Origin: Lewinellaceae bacterium
Lineage (GTDB): Bacteria; Bacteroidota; Bacteroidia; Chitinophagales; Saprospiraceae
NCBI GenBank assembly: GCA_020636135.1
Contig: JACJYK010000001.1
Coordinates: 3,086,501-3,150,500 of the forward strand
DNA length: 64,000 bases
Direction of reading: 5' to 3'
The position numbers and the translations under genes are program-made. The notes under the pieces were generated by a model, which did not search any database, was not told where the DNA came from, and saw nothing but the letters and a program-made list of their open reading frames with translations. Shown here one piece after another: positions 19,603 to 27,942 of this stretch (position 1 is its first letter; every line of letters starts with the position of its first letter).

Positions 19603-21036
19603 ATGCAAACGACCATTTCGACAACCAGGGTTCCACTGGAAGAAGACAAACAAGGCGAAGTATTTGCCTCTGGTGATGCCCTCCCGGTAAAGCCTGAAGG
19701 TGCCCGTCTCTTTTACATCGAAAGCTACGGCTGCCAGATGAATTTCAACGATAGTGAGATCGTTGCTTCGATCCTGGGAGAAGCAGGGTTTCATTCCACG
19801 CGGGATGTCGAGTCGGCTGATCTGATCCTGATCAATACCTGCAGCATCCGGGAAAAGGCCGAAGAAACCGTGCGCAAACGTCTGCGGGTGTTTGATAAAA
19901 TGAAAACGCAGCGACCTGGCACGATGGTAGGTGTGCTGGGCTGTATGGCTGAACGTCTCAAGACCAAATTGCTGGATGAGGAAAAACTGGTCGATCTGGT
20001 CGTCGGGCCGGATGCCTATCGTGATCTTCCTGGCCTGGTTGCCGGGGCAGAAGAAGGGACCCGCGGGGTAAACGTGTTTTTAAGCCGCGAAGAAACCTAT
20101 GCCGATATCAGCCCCGTCCGTCTGGATTCCAATGGCGTCTCCGCCTTTATCTCTATCATGCGGGGATGTGACAACATGTGTTCTTTTTGTGTCGTACCGT
20201 ACACACGCGGACGGGAAAGGAGCCGTGATGCATTTTCCATTGTAGCTGAAGCCGTAGCATTGTTTGAACAGGGGTACCGCGAAGTCACCCTGCTGGGGCA
20301 AAATGTCGATTCCTATAAATGGGAACATCCGGAAACCGGAGAAATGGTCCGTTTTGCCCGCCTTCTGACGATGGTTGCAGACGTTCACCCTAAACTCCGG
20401 GTACGGTTTTCAACATCTCATCCCAAGGATATGACCGATGAAGTGTTGCACGCCATGGCACAATACCACAACATTTGCAACTACATCCATCTACCGGTAC
20501 AATCTGGCAACAGCCGCATCCTCGATTTGATGAACCGCACCTATGACCGGGAGTGGTACATGGATCGCATCCGGGCCATTCGCAGGATCATCCCCTACTG
20601 TGCCATATCTTCTGACATCATTGCAGGGTTCTGCAGCGAGACCGACGAGGAACATCAGGATACCCTTTCCATGATGGAGTGGGCTGGCTACAGCATGTCC
20701 TATATGTTTTGTTACTCCGAACGTCCCGGCACTCCGGCAGCACGCAAACTGACGGATGATGTACCTGAAGAAACCAAAAAGAAAAGGCTGGAAGAGATCA
20801 TCCAATTACAGACCCGCATCTCCCTGGCTAATAATCTGCGCGACATCGGAAGTACGTTTGAAGTACTGATCGAAGGAGACTCCAGACGATCCACAGAAGA
20901 ATTCAAAGGGAGGAACTCCCAGAATAAAATGATCGTATTTCCCAAGGCTCCCGGACTAAATCCCGGAGATTATGTGGAAGTACGCATCTCGGAAGCGACC
21001 AGTGCAACCCTGCGGGGTGAAATCGTAAATCCATAA
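19603..21036 (+). CDS. miaB: tRNA-2-methylthio-N6-dimethylallyladenosine synthase
   Basis: 477 residues from ATG 19603. The N-terminal UPF0004 domain (YGCQMNFNDSE, NTCSIREKAE, GCMAERL) carries the three Cys of the auxiliary cluster. The radical-SAM motif is CDNMCSFC, followed by PYTRGRERSR. The C-terminal ~60 residues form a TRAM domain. The enzyme methylthiolates i6A37 in tRNAs reading UNN codons. The downstream sigma-54 activator starts one base after its stop, so they are likely cotranscribed. Confidence 0.95.
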   Translation: MQTTISTTRVPLEEDKQGEVFASGDALPVKPEGARLFYIESYGCQMNFNDSEIVASILGEAGFHSTRDVESADLILINTCSIREKAEETVRKRLRVFDKMKTQRPGTMVGVLGCMAERLKTKLLDEEKLVDLVVGPDAYRDLPGLVAGAEEGTRGVNVFLSREETYADISPVRLDSNGVSAFISIMRGCDNMCSFCVVPYTRGRERSRDAFSIVAEAVALFEQGYREVTLLGQNVDSYKWEHPETGEMVRFARLLTMVADVHPKLRVRFSTSHPKDMTDEVLHAMAQYHNICNYIHLPVQSGNSRILDLMNRTYDREWYMDRIRAIRRIIPYCAISSDIIAGFCSETDEEHQDTLSMMEWAGYSMSYMFCYSERPGTPAARKLTDDVPEETKKKRLEEIIQLQTRISLANNLRDIGSTFEVLIEGDSRRSTEEFKGRNSQNKMIVFPKAPGLNPGDYVEVRISEATSATLRGEIVNP

Positions 21037-21037
21037 T

Positions 21038-22270
21038 ATGGCGGAAACCAGCCTCCAATCGGTCAAACAACGCTTTGGTATCATCGGGCGTTCTGCTCTC
21101 CTGGATCGTGCCCTGAGCACCGCCATCCGTGTGGCCAACACCGACCTCACTGTGCTGATCAATGGAGAAAGCGGAGTCGGCAAGGAAGTATTTTCAAAGA
21201 TCATTCACGGGTTAAGTAACCGCAAACATGCGCCCTTCATTGCAGTCAACTGCGGAGCTATCCCGGAAGGAACCATCAACTCCGAATTATTCGGCCATGA
21301 GAAAGGAGCATTCACCGGCGCTACCGGTGACCGGAAAGGCTATTTTGAAACCGTCCACGGTGGTACCATATTCCTGGATGAGGTCGGAGAAATGCCTTTG
21401 GACACCCAGGCCTATCTGTTGCGTATTCTGGAAACCGGGGAATACATCCGGGTGGGAAGTTCCAAAGTACAGAAAACCGATGTAAGGGTGATCGCCGCAA
21501 CCAACGTCGATCTGTTGGTGCGGATAAAAGAAGGAAAATTCCGTGAAGATCTGTACTACCGGCTGAACACCGTACCCATCTATGTGCCGGCGCTGCGGGA
21601 ACGGAGAGAAGATATTTATATGCTTTTCAGGAAGTTTGCCCATGATTTCGGAGAAAAGTACCGGACCTCTTCCATTGTGCTGACCGACGATGCCGTACAA
21701 ATTCTGGAAAATTATTCCTGGCCCGGCAATATCCGGGAGTTGAAGAACCTTGCCGAGCAACTATCCGTGTTAACCGATCAAAACGAGATCGATGCGGAAA
21801 CACTCGCCCACTTTTTTCCTCAGTTCCTTAAAAGGAATTTACCCGTCCAGCATATCGATGCAAGTAAGGAAAATCTCTCCGAGCGGGAGATTCTTTACAA
21901 GTTGCTCTTCGACATGAAAAGTGATCTGACGGATCTGAAGCAGCTTGTATTTGGTCTGATCTCCACCAATAATCTGGACATGCCCGAATACGAAGTAGGG
22001 TCGATGTCTCCGCCCCTGATCGAAGCCCAGAAACCGTTCCCCGAAAGCAGGCCCCACGATGATCGCCCGATCATCCTCTCCGACTCGGCCCGGGACACCT
22101 ATGCCAAAACGGAAGTAGTCGAAGAAAACCTTTCGATCGAAGAAATGGAGAAAGAGTTAATCCTCAAAGCATTGCGCAAGCATCAGGGAAAGCGTAAATA
22201 TGCAGCACAGGAACTAGGCATTTCCGAACGCACGTTGTATCGTAAAATCAATCAGTATCATCTTGACTAA
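21038..22270 (+). CDS. Sigma-54-dependent activator without receiver domain
   Basis: 410 residues. The AAA+ domain begins almost at the N-terminus (IIGRSALLDRAL): Walker A GESGVGKE (43-50), the sigma-54-contacting GAFTGA loop (90-95), Walker B IFLDEVGE (111-118), arginine-finger region near YYRLNTVPI. A Fis-type helix-turn-helix ends the protein (KYAAQELGISERTLYRKIN). No phosphoacceptor domain precedes the AAA+ module, so activity is not controlled by a simple histidine kinase. A linker of ~100 residues (about 265-365) is unexplained. It could act at the sigma-54-like promoter before groES in the same cluster. Confidence 0.92.
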   Translation: MAETSLQSVKQRFGIIGRSALLDRALSTAIRVANTDLTVLINGESGVGKEVFSKIIHGLSNRKHAPFIAVNCGAIPEGTINSELFGHEKGAFTGATGDRKGYFETVHGGTIFLDEVGEMPLDTQAYLLRILETGEYIRVGSSKVQKTDVRVIAATNVDLLVRIKEGKFREDLYYRLNTVPIYVPALRERREDIYMLFRKFAHDFGEKYRTSSIVLTDDAVQILENYSWPGNIRELKNLAEQLSVLTDQNEIDAETLAHFFPQFLKRNLPVQHIDASKENLSEREILYKLLFDMKSDLTDLKQLVFGLISTNNLDMPEYEVGSMSPPLIEAQKPFPESRPHDDRPIILSDSARDTYAKTEVVEENLSIEEMEKELILKALRKHQGKRKYAAQELGISERTLYRKINQYHLD

Positions 22271-22790
22271 GTGGAAAACAATTACGCTGCTGACGCTATC
22301 CATCGCCTTTTTCTCCGGTTGCTACAGTTTTAAGGGGATCAGCATTCCGGATGAGGCATCAACGTTCAGCGCCATACCATTCGAAGATCAAACACGAGGT
22401 GGTAACGCTCCTCCTCCAACCATCTTTAACCAATTTACCGAATCGCTGAAAGACAAGGTCCGAAATGAGACCAAGCTTAACCTGGTCAATGGTGATGCAG
22501 ACATTGAATTCTCCGGAGGAATCACACGTTTTGACGTATCCTACGAAGCGCCATCGGCCAACGACCAAGCCATCGGAGGCACCTCCGGCGCATTCAACCG
22601 GCTCACCATAACCGTGGAGGTCAATTTCACCTATCGGAAGGATGACACGAAAAACTGGAAGCAATCTTTCACCTTTTATGCTGATTTTGAAGCAGATGAA
22701 AACCTTTCTGATGTTCAAGATGAAAAGATAAAAACTATATTTGATCAAATCTTGGAACAAATTTTCCAGAAAGCCTTCGGAGACTGGTAG
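22263..22790 (+). CDS. lptE: LptE-family LPS-assembly lipoprotein
   Basis: 175 residues. The start is TTG 22263, overlapping the preceding gene by 8 bases; it gives a good lipoprotein signal (MTKWKTITLLTLSIAFFSGC, Cys20), and no ATG is available nearby. The mature part starts YSFKGISIPDE, typical of Bacteroidota LptE-like proteins, which plug the LptD translocon that places LPS in the outer membrane. The position between the activator and secG is the conserved one. Confidence 0.8.
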   Translation: MTKWKTITLLTLSIAFFSGCYSFKGISIPDEASTFSAIPFEDQTRGGNAPPPTIFNQFTESLKDKVRNETKLNLVNGDADIEFSGGITRFDVSYEAPSANDQAIGGTSGAFNRLTITVEVNFTYRKDDTKNWKQSFTFYADFEADENLSDVQDEKIKTIFDQILEQIFQKAFGDW

Positions 22791-23926
22791 TGGAAAAAAA
22801 AGACCTGATATATTATTTAACCGATCTGAGCCGCGTGCAGGATCTGAAGCAGGAAGAGCTGGAAGCCTGGCTGGCGCAATACCCATACAGCCAAAACCTT
22901 CATCTCCTGAAAGCCAAAAAACAATACCTGCAGGAAGGAGCCTTTTCAGAAGGTGATGTCATTTACGCCACACAGCGATCCCATTTTTTCCGTCAGGTCG
23001 AAGAACAGACCTGGGATACATTTGAGGTTGAAAAGGAGATGCCGGTTCAGGCCCAGCGTTATGCGACCAAAATACCACTAATGACCGGAGAGGAGGATCA
23101 TGCCATACCGGAAGAAATGGCTGAAGAAACCTCCGATACAACGACCGGTTCACTGGAAAATAACCTGGTGTCTGTCGAAGAATTACCTGCAGAAATACCG
23201 GTAGAAGTACCTGAAACAGATACCGCGCCTCAAATGCAGGGCTCCGATCCGACCCTGATTCCGGCCATCATCAAAACCATGCTGTCATCCGGAGAAATAC
23301 CAGTCGGACCAAAGCCGGAGATAACCCCGGAATCCCCAGTCATACCGGCCGTTCCAGTGGAGGCCAATGCATCAAAGACTCCTGTCTCAGCTGAAAAACC
23401 GGTACCGTCCTCAAAAGAAAAACAAGCTTCAAGGACCATTCCTACCGTACCGAATGGGAACGGCATATCCCCATTCACCAAATGGCTGCATGATCTGCGT
23501 CGGCCATTCGAAGAGCCATCCATTCCACTGGAAGAAGATGAGGAGATAGACCTGGACATTCCATTGACGGCTCCGCAGCAAGAGACTACGGAGGGGGCCA
23601 TTTCGACTGGAAACAATCAAATTCCGGTGACTTCAAAATCCGAAGAAAAGGAACCTGCTTTAACGCCCGAAGTGGAACCAAACCTTTCCCCGGAACAAGT
23701 CACCTCCGGTTCATCCGAGCAGGACACTAAAAATCCATATGTGGAGCTGGCGAAAAGCAGCAATGAAGTCAAGGACCATATCGGTTCGGAAACCCTGGCC
23801 AAGCTATTGTACAATCAGGGATTCCGCGATCTCGCCATCCAGATGTACGAAAGATTAGCCTTGAAAAGTCCGGAAAAAAGTAGTTACTTTGCGGACCAAA
23901 TTCGAATCATTCGCGAAAATCTATAA
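22790..23926 (+). CDS. Hypothetical protein with long Pro/Glu-rich linker, lptE-secG interval
   Basis: 378 residues, start GTG 22790 sharing one base with the lptE stop. The N-terminal ~80 residues (YYLTDLSRVQDL, LEAWLAQYPYSQNLHLLKAKK) are helical and look conserved. Residues ~85-310 are low-complexity, rich in Pro, Glu, Thr and Ser, and probably disordered. The last ~55 (ETLAKLLYNQGFRDLAIQMYERL) look like one TPR-like helix pair. No signal peptide is seen, so it is probably cytoplasmic. The ordered ends joined by a flexible linker suggest a scaffold or tether. Function is unknown. Confidence 0.75.
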   Translation: MEKKDLIYYLTDLSRVQDLKQEELEAWLAQYPYSQNLHLLKAKKQYLQEGAFSEGDVIYATQRSHFFRQVEEQTWDTFEVEKEMPVQAQRYATKIPLMTGEEDHAIPEEMAEETSDTTTGSLENNLVSVEELPAEIPVEVPETDTAPQMQGSDPTLIPAIIKTMLSSGEIPVGPKPEITPESPVIPAVPVEANASKTPVSAEKPVPSSKEKQASRTIPTVPNGNGISPFTKWLHDLRRPFEEPSIPLEEDEEIDLDIPLTAPQQETTEGAISTGNNQIPVTSKSEEKEPALTPEVEPNLSPEQVTSGSSEQDTKNPYVELAKSSNEVKDHIGSETLAKLLYNQGFRDLAIQMYERLALKSPEKSSYFADQIRIIRENL

Positions 23927-23928
23927 TC

Positions 23929-24186
23929 ATGTTAGGATTTATCACCGTGTTTACTGCTTTTGTTTGTGTCCTGCTGATGTTAGTGGTTCTCATCCAGAAC
24001 CCTAAAGGAGGAGGTATTGACTCCACCTTTGGCGGGAGCAGTGCAAATCAAATGTTTGGTGCAGCAAAGTCCACTGATTTCATTGAAAAATTGACCTGGG
24101 GACTGGCAGCAGCCCTGTTCATACTCTGCATAATCAGTGCCATCATGGTCGGTGGTGCTACCACACCGGTAACGCCGGCAGGCTAA
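23929..24186 (+). CDS. secG: Preprotein translocase subunit SecG
   Basis: 85 residues. Two transmembrane helices (about 1-22 and 57-77) flank the conserved cytoplasmic loop VLIQNPKGGGIDSTFGG with FGAAKSTDF. SecG assists SecYE in protein export. The gene starts two bases after the preceding stop and is followed by a strong hairpin, so it closes the miaB-to-secG transcription unit. Confidence 0.93.
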   Translation: MLGFITVFTAFVCVLLMLVVLIQNPKGGGIDSTFGGSSANQMFGAAKSTDFIEKLTWGLAAALFILCIISAIMVGGATTPVTPAG

Positions 24187-24212
24187 TAAACCACTTGAAA
24201 ATTATTATCATG

Positions 24213-24250
24213 GCTGTACGAGGCACTTGCTCCGTACAGCTTTTTATTTT
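24213..24250 (+). terminator. Intrinsic terminator after secG
   Basis: GCTGTACG and CGTACAGC form a perfect 8-bp stem with a 12-base loop, followed by TTTTTATTTTT. It ends the miaB-secG unit and separates it from groESL. Confidence 0.85.
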
Positions 24251-24446
24251 TCAGCAAATCCATTGAAAATGGTCACCTGGACAAACAAGGTATCTTACTT
24301 GTGACTACCCTTTCAAATACCTGATCGTCAAGGCAAGATTCCGGGAATGAACAGCAGGCACCAAGCGGGGAAACTTGGACCAATAAAATAGTGTGCAGCA
24401 GCCTTTACCTGCAAAGTATGGCAGAAAACATTTCAATCGCTGATAA

Positions 24447-24519
24447 AATCTGTCATCCTGTCACATCGTCAGGGACCTTGATTCGTCATGAACCTGACAG
24501 ATTAAGCAAAAATGACAGG
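24447..24519. promoter_or_regulatory. Cluster of TGTCA/TGACA inverted repeats upstream of groES
   Basis: AATCTGTCA (24447-24455) pairs with TGACAGATT (24495-24503), and CCTGTCA (24457-24463) pairs with TGACAGG (24513-24519). Two nested dyads thus give four half-sites, all within 85 bases upstream of the sigma-54-like element. This layout suggests an enhancer for a dimeric or multimeric activator. A pseudoknot-like RNA fold cannot be excluded. Confidence 0.5.
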
Positions 24520-24529
24520 AAAAACCAAA

Positions 24530-24545
24530 TGGCATAAGAAATGTT
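24530..24545 (+). promoter_or_regulatory. Putative sigma-54 promoter of groESL
   Basis: TGGCATAAGAAATGTT matches the sigma-54 consensus TGGCACG-N4-TTGCW at TGGCA, at TG of the -12 element and at the final W, with exact spacing. The -12 C is replaced by T. It would start transcription near 24556, ~57 bases before the groES ATG. No TAnnTTTG box was found nearby. Unproven. Confidence 0.45.
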
Positions 24546-24612
24546 AATGGAAAGGTGTCCAACGGACAAGTAATCGAAGAATTTCTCAAAAGTTTCAAAA
24601 AACAAAAACGAT

Positions 24613-24876
24613 ATGAGGCCTATCAATGATCGAGTTGTTATTAAACCAGCTCCGGCAGAAGAAAAGACCAAAGGTGGTATTATCATTCCGGACACGGCAA
24701 AAGAAAAACCACAGCGTGGTGAAGTCGTCGCCGTTGGTCCTGGTAAAGATGGAAATGCAATGACCGTTAAGAAAGGTGACGTGGTATTGTACGGCAAATA
24801 CGCCGGCCAGGAATTGAATTATGAAGGTAATGACTACCTCATCATGCGTGAGGATGACATCCTGGTGATCCTGTAA
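24613..24876 (+). CDS. groES: Co-chaperonin GroES
   Basis: 87 residues, close to the usual ~95. RPINDRVVIKPAPAEEKTKGGIIIPD is the family start including the mobile loop, followed by KGDVVLYGKYAGQELNYEG. It caps GroEL during folding. It is 52 bases upstream of groEL and forms the classical bicistron. A 426-base gap with palindromes and a sigma-54-like promoter precedes it. Confidence 0.97.
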   Translation: MRPINDRVVIKPAPAEEKTKGGIIIPDTAKEKPQRGEVVAVGPGKDGNAMTVKKGDVVLYGKYAGQELNYEGNDYLIMREDDILVIL

Positions 24877-24928
24877 ACACAGCGACCACCGAAACCTATT
24901 TTAAAACAATCCAAAATTTCAACGACAT

Positions 24929-26557
24929 ATGTCAAAACAAATAAGCTTTAACTCAGAAGCAAGAGAGAGACTAAAAAATGGGATTGATGCCCTGGCCAAC
25001 GCGGTGAAAGTCACCCTGGGCCCTAAAGGCCGTAATGTGGTCTTACAGAAAAGCTTTGGAGCTCCTTCCATAACCAAGGATGGTGTTACCGTAGCTAAAG
25101 ACATCGAGCTGGAAGACCCGGTAGAAAATATGGGTGCCCAGATGGTGAAAGAAGTCGCTTCCAAGACTGCAGATCAGGCTGGTGACGGAACTACCACCGC
25201 TACAGTCCTGGCTCAGGCTATGGTGACCGCCGGTATGAAAAACGTTACTGCCGGTGCTAACCCGATGGACCTGAAGCGCGGTATCGATAAAGCCGTTCGC
25301 GCGGTTGTTGAAAATCTGCACAGCAGCTCCGAAACCATCGGTGATGACTTCAAAAAGATCCAGCAAGTGGCTGCGATTTCCGCCAATAACGATGATGAAA
25401 TCGGTTCCCTGATCGCCGATGCGATGAAAAGAGTTTCCAAAGACGGTGTGATCACCGTAGAGGAAGCCAAAGGTACCGACACCTATGTAGAAGAAGTACT
25501 CGGTATGCAGTTCGACCGTGGTTATTTGTCACCATACTTCGTGACCAACACGGAAGAAATGACCTCCGAATATGAAAATCCGCTGATCCTTATCCATGAT
25601 AAGAAGATCTCCAACATGCAGGATATCGTGCCAATCCTGGAGAAAGCCATCTCCTCCGGCCGTCCCCTGCTGATCATTGCTGAAGACATCGAGTCACAGG
25701 CTTTGGGTGTACTGGTGGTTAACCGCCTGCGTGCCAATCTGAAAATCGTTGCCGTAAAGGCCCCTGGCTTCGGTGACCGTCGGAAAGCCATGCTGGAAGA
25801 CATCGCCATCCTGACCGGTGGCACCGTCATCTCCGAGGAGAAAGGTTATAAACTGGAGAATACCGAACTGGAACACCTGGGTAGCTGCGAAAAGATCACC
25901 GTGGATAAAGACAACACCACCATCGTAAATGGACATGGTGATGAGTCTATGATCAAAGCCCGCATCAACCAGATCAAACAGCAAATCGAAACAACCACTT
26001 CCGATTACGATCGTGAGAAATTGCAGGAGCGTTTGGCTAAACTGTCCGGCGGGGTTGCCGTACTGTATGTTGGCGCACCTACCGAAGTGGAAATGAAAGA
26101 GAAGAAAGACCGCGTGGATGATGCATTGCATGCAACCCGTGCTGCTATCGAAGAAGGTATCGTACCTGGTGGTGGTGTTGCCCTGGTTCGTGCGATCACC
26201 GCACTTGATGCCGTGAAAGGCGCCAATGAGGATGAAGCCATCGGTGTTAACATCGTTCGCAAATCCCTCGAGGCTCCACTGCGCATCATCGCTGAAAATG
26301 CCGGTGTGGAAGGTTCTGTGATCCTCCAGGAAGTACGTGCTTCAAAAGGAGCCAAAGGCTACAACGCCCGTACCGGAGAATTCGAGGACCTGAAAAAAGC
26401 AGGTGTCATCGACCCGACCAAAGTGACCCGCGTTGCTTTGGAGAACGCCGCTTCCATCGCCGGAATGGTCCTGACTACCGAATGTGTCGTCAACGACAAG
26501 CCGGAACCGAAAGAGGCTGCTGCACCTCCGCACATGCCGGGTGGTGGAATGATGTAA
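24929..26557 (+). CDS. groEL: Chaperonin GroEL
   Basis: 542 residues, full length. The nucleotide-binding motif GDGTTTATVLAQ carries the catalytic Asp near 87; VTLGPKGRNVVLQ and AAIEEGIVPGGGVAL are diagnostic. The C-terminus ends PHMPGGGMM, a normal GGM tail. It is the 60-kDa folding chamber paired with GroES. A strong terminator follows. Confidence 0.98.
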   Translation: MSKQISFNSEARERLKNGIDALANAVKVTLGPKGRNVVLQKSFGAPSITKDGVTVAKDIELEDPVENMGAQMVKEVASKTADQAGDGTTTATVLAQAMVTAGMKNVTAGANPMDLKRGIDKAVRAVVENLHSSSETIGDDFKKIQQVAAISANNDDEIGSLIADAMKRVSKDGVITVEEAKGTDTYVEEVLGMQFDRGYLSPYFVTNTEEMTSEYENPLILIHDKKISNMQDIVPILEKAISSGRPLLIIAEDIESQALGVLVVNRLRANLKIVAVKAPGFGDRRKAMLEDIAILTGGTVISEEKGYKLENTELEHLGSCEKITVDKDNTTIVNGHGDESMIKARINQIKQQIETTTSDYDREKLQERLAKLSGGVAVLYVGAPTEVEMKEKKDRVDDALHATRAAIEEGIVPGGGVALVRAITALDAVKGANEDEAIGVNIVRKSLEAPLRIIAENAGVEGSVILQEVRASKGAKGYNARTGEFEDLKKAGVIDPTKVTRVALENAASIAGMVLTTECVVNDKPEPKEAAAPPHMPGGGMM

Positions 26558-26581
26558 TAAGAACATTCAAACTGAGTAATA

Positions 26582-26612
26582 AAGGGAATCCGGTATCCGG
26601 GTTCCCTTTTTT
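26582..26612 (+). terminator. Intrinsic terminator of groESL
   Basis: AAGGGAATCCGG and CCGGGTTCCCTT form a 12-bp stem with one wobble pair and a 3-base loop, followed by a run of T. It is 25 bases after the groEL stop. Confidence 0.92.
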
Positions 26613-26912
26613 ATTTTCCAACCTTCTGATTAAATAACAAGGCATCAAACCAAAATTGCTGTTTGCAATTGAATCTAAAAAACACCATCCTTCATGTGTA
26701 CGGCTAATTGAATCCATTGTGAATCAATTGTTATTTTAGAATAATCCAAGCTTAAATGACGGTGACATCAGGTTCTCAAAACAGTCTTTTATTTGAACAA
26801 ACGATGCCAATCGTAACCGGGACCGGATTTGGTATTAAAGCACATGGAAAGCTATCTTAGTACCAACACCGATCCTTAGATTAAACAACCAGACAACCTA
26901 AAGTCAACCACC
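26613..26912. other. Intergenic stretch, no gene seen
   Basis: AT-rich and without a convincing frame or RNA. A short near-repeat (TTGAATCCATTGTGAATCAATTG, split as TTGAATC and GTGAATC) lies around 26709-26731. A degenerate -7 box (TATCTTAG) near 26853 may serve the PPK2 gene. Confidence 0.4.
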
Positions 26913-27791
26913 ATGGATACCACTGCTTACATCGCCACCCCGGGAAAAACCATACGATTAGCGGATTATAAAACCAGTGATGATGGAGGATTAACTAAAA
27001 AAGAAGCCAAACACCAGTTAAAGAAAGATATCGGGCACATCAGCGATCTGCAATATCGTTTGTACGCTGAAAACCGCAGAGCACTCCTTATTTTATTTCA
27101 GGCGATGGACAGCGGAGGCAAGGACAGCGCCATCAAGCACATCATGTCCGGCATCAATCCCCAGGGTTGCGAGGTCACCAGCTTTAAACATCCCAGCACA
27201 CAGGAACTGGAACACAATTACATCTGGAGGCATTACATTCGCTTGCCGGACCGTGGCCGTATTGGCATTTTTAACCGTTCGGTTTATGAAAATGTGCTGA
27301 TCACCAAAGTTCACCCGGAGCTGATCCTTTCCGAGAATCTGCCCGGTATCACGGCAGTCAAAGACATCACACCGGCATTCTGGAACCGCAGGTATCGTCA
27401 AATCAACCAGTTTGAACGCACGATCTCGGAAAATGGAACGGTCATCCTGAAATTCTTCCTGCATCTCTCGAAAGAAGAACAGCGGCAGCGATTCCTGGAG
27501 CGTATACACAATCCTGAAAAAAACTGGAAGTTCTCCTACGACGATATCCGGGAGCGTCATTTCTGGGATAGCTACCAGCAAGCTTATGAACAAGCCATCA
27601 ATCATACGTCAACAACGTTCGCGCCCTGGTACATCATCCCTGCAGATCATAAACTGTATACCCATGTTATCATGGGAAACATCATTGCCGAAACCCTGGA
27701 CAGGATGAACATCAAGATGCCCTTGCCTACCGACGAAGAATTGAAACTTCTGCAAAAAGGGAAAGAAGAGTTGTCGGCAGAAAAGCTGTAA
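26913..27791 (+). CDS. Polyphosphate kinase 2 family protein
   Basis: 292 residues with a single PPK2 domain. Walker A is AMDSGGKDSAI (Lys70), Walker B lies around GRIGIFNRSVYENVLI (115-130), and lid-region residues follow in KFFLHLSKEEQRQRF. The family transfers phosphate between polyphosphate and nucleotides (AMP, ADP or GDP); the length and FNRSVYENVL are nearer to classes I/III than to class II, but the class cannot be fixed by eye. Making ADP or ATP from AMP and polyphosphate would complement the AMP-phosphorylase operon 11 kb away. That link is inference. Confidence 0.88.
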   Translation: MDTTAYIATPGKTIRLADYKTSDDGGLTKKEAKHQLKKDIGHISDLQYRLYAENRRALLILFQAMDSGGKDSAIKHIMSGINPQGCEVTSFKHPSTQELEHNYIWRHYIRLPDRGRIGIFNRSVYENVLITKVHPELILSENLPGITAVKDITPAFWNRRYRQINQFERTISENGTVILKFFLHLSKEEQRQRFLERIHNPEKNWKFSYDDIRERHFWDSYQQAYEQAINHTSTTFAPWYIIPADHKLYTHVIMGNIIAETLDRMNIKMPLPTDEELKLLQKGKEELSAEKL

Positions 27792-27942
27792 CTCCTAAGG
27801 GAAACTGTTTATTTCCGCAGCATAATTGCTGTTACCAGTTCGGAATTACCTTCGATAACGTTGGGCTTTCCGTATCTTGAACCAGATCATCTGAGGGAAA
27901 TGAGTCAAACCTTTTTTCCCTATAATTCAAGGTAAAGCAAAC

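Noticed and set aside
24929..26557. Several long open frames antisense to groEL (for example 25694-26131)
   Set aside because: They are shadows of strongly biased codon use in groEL and show no family motif.
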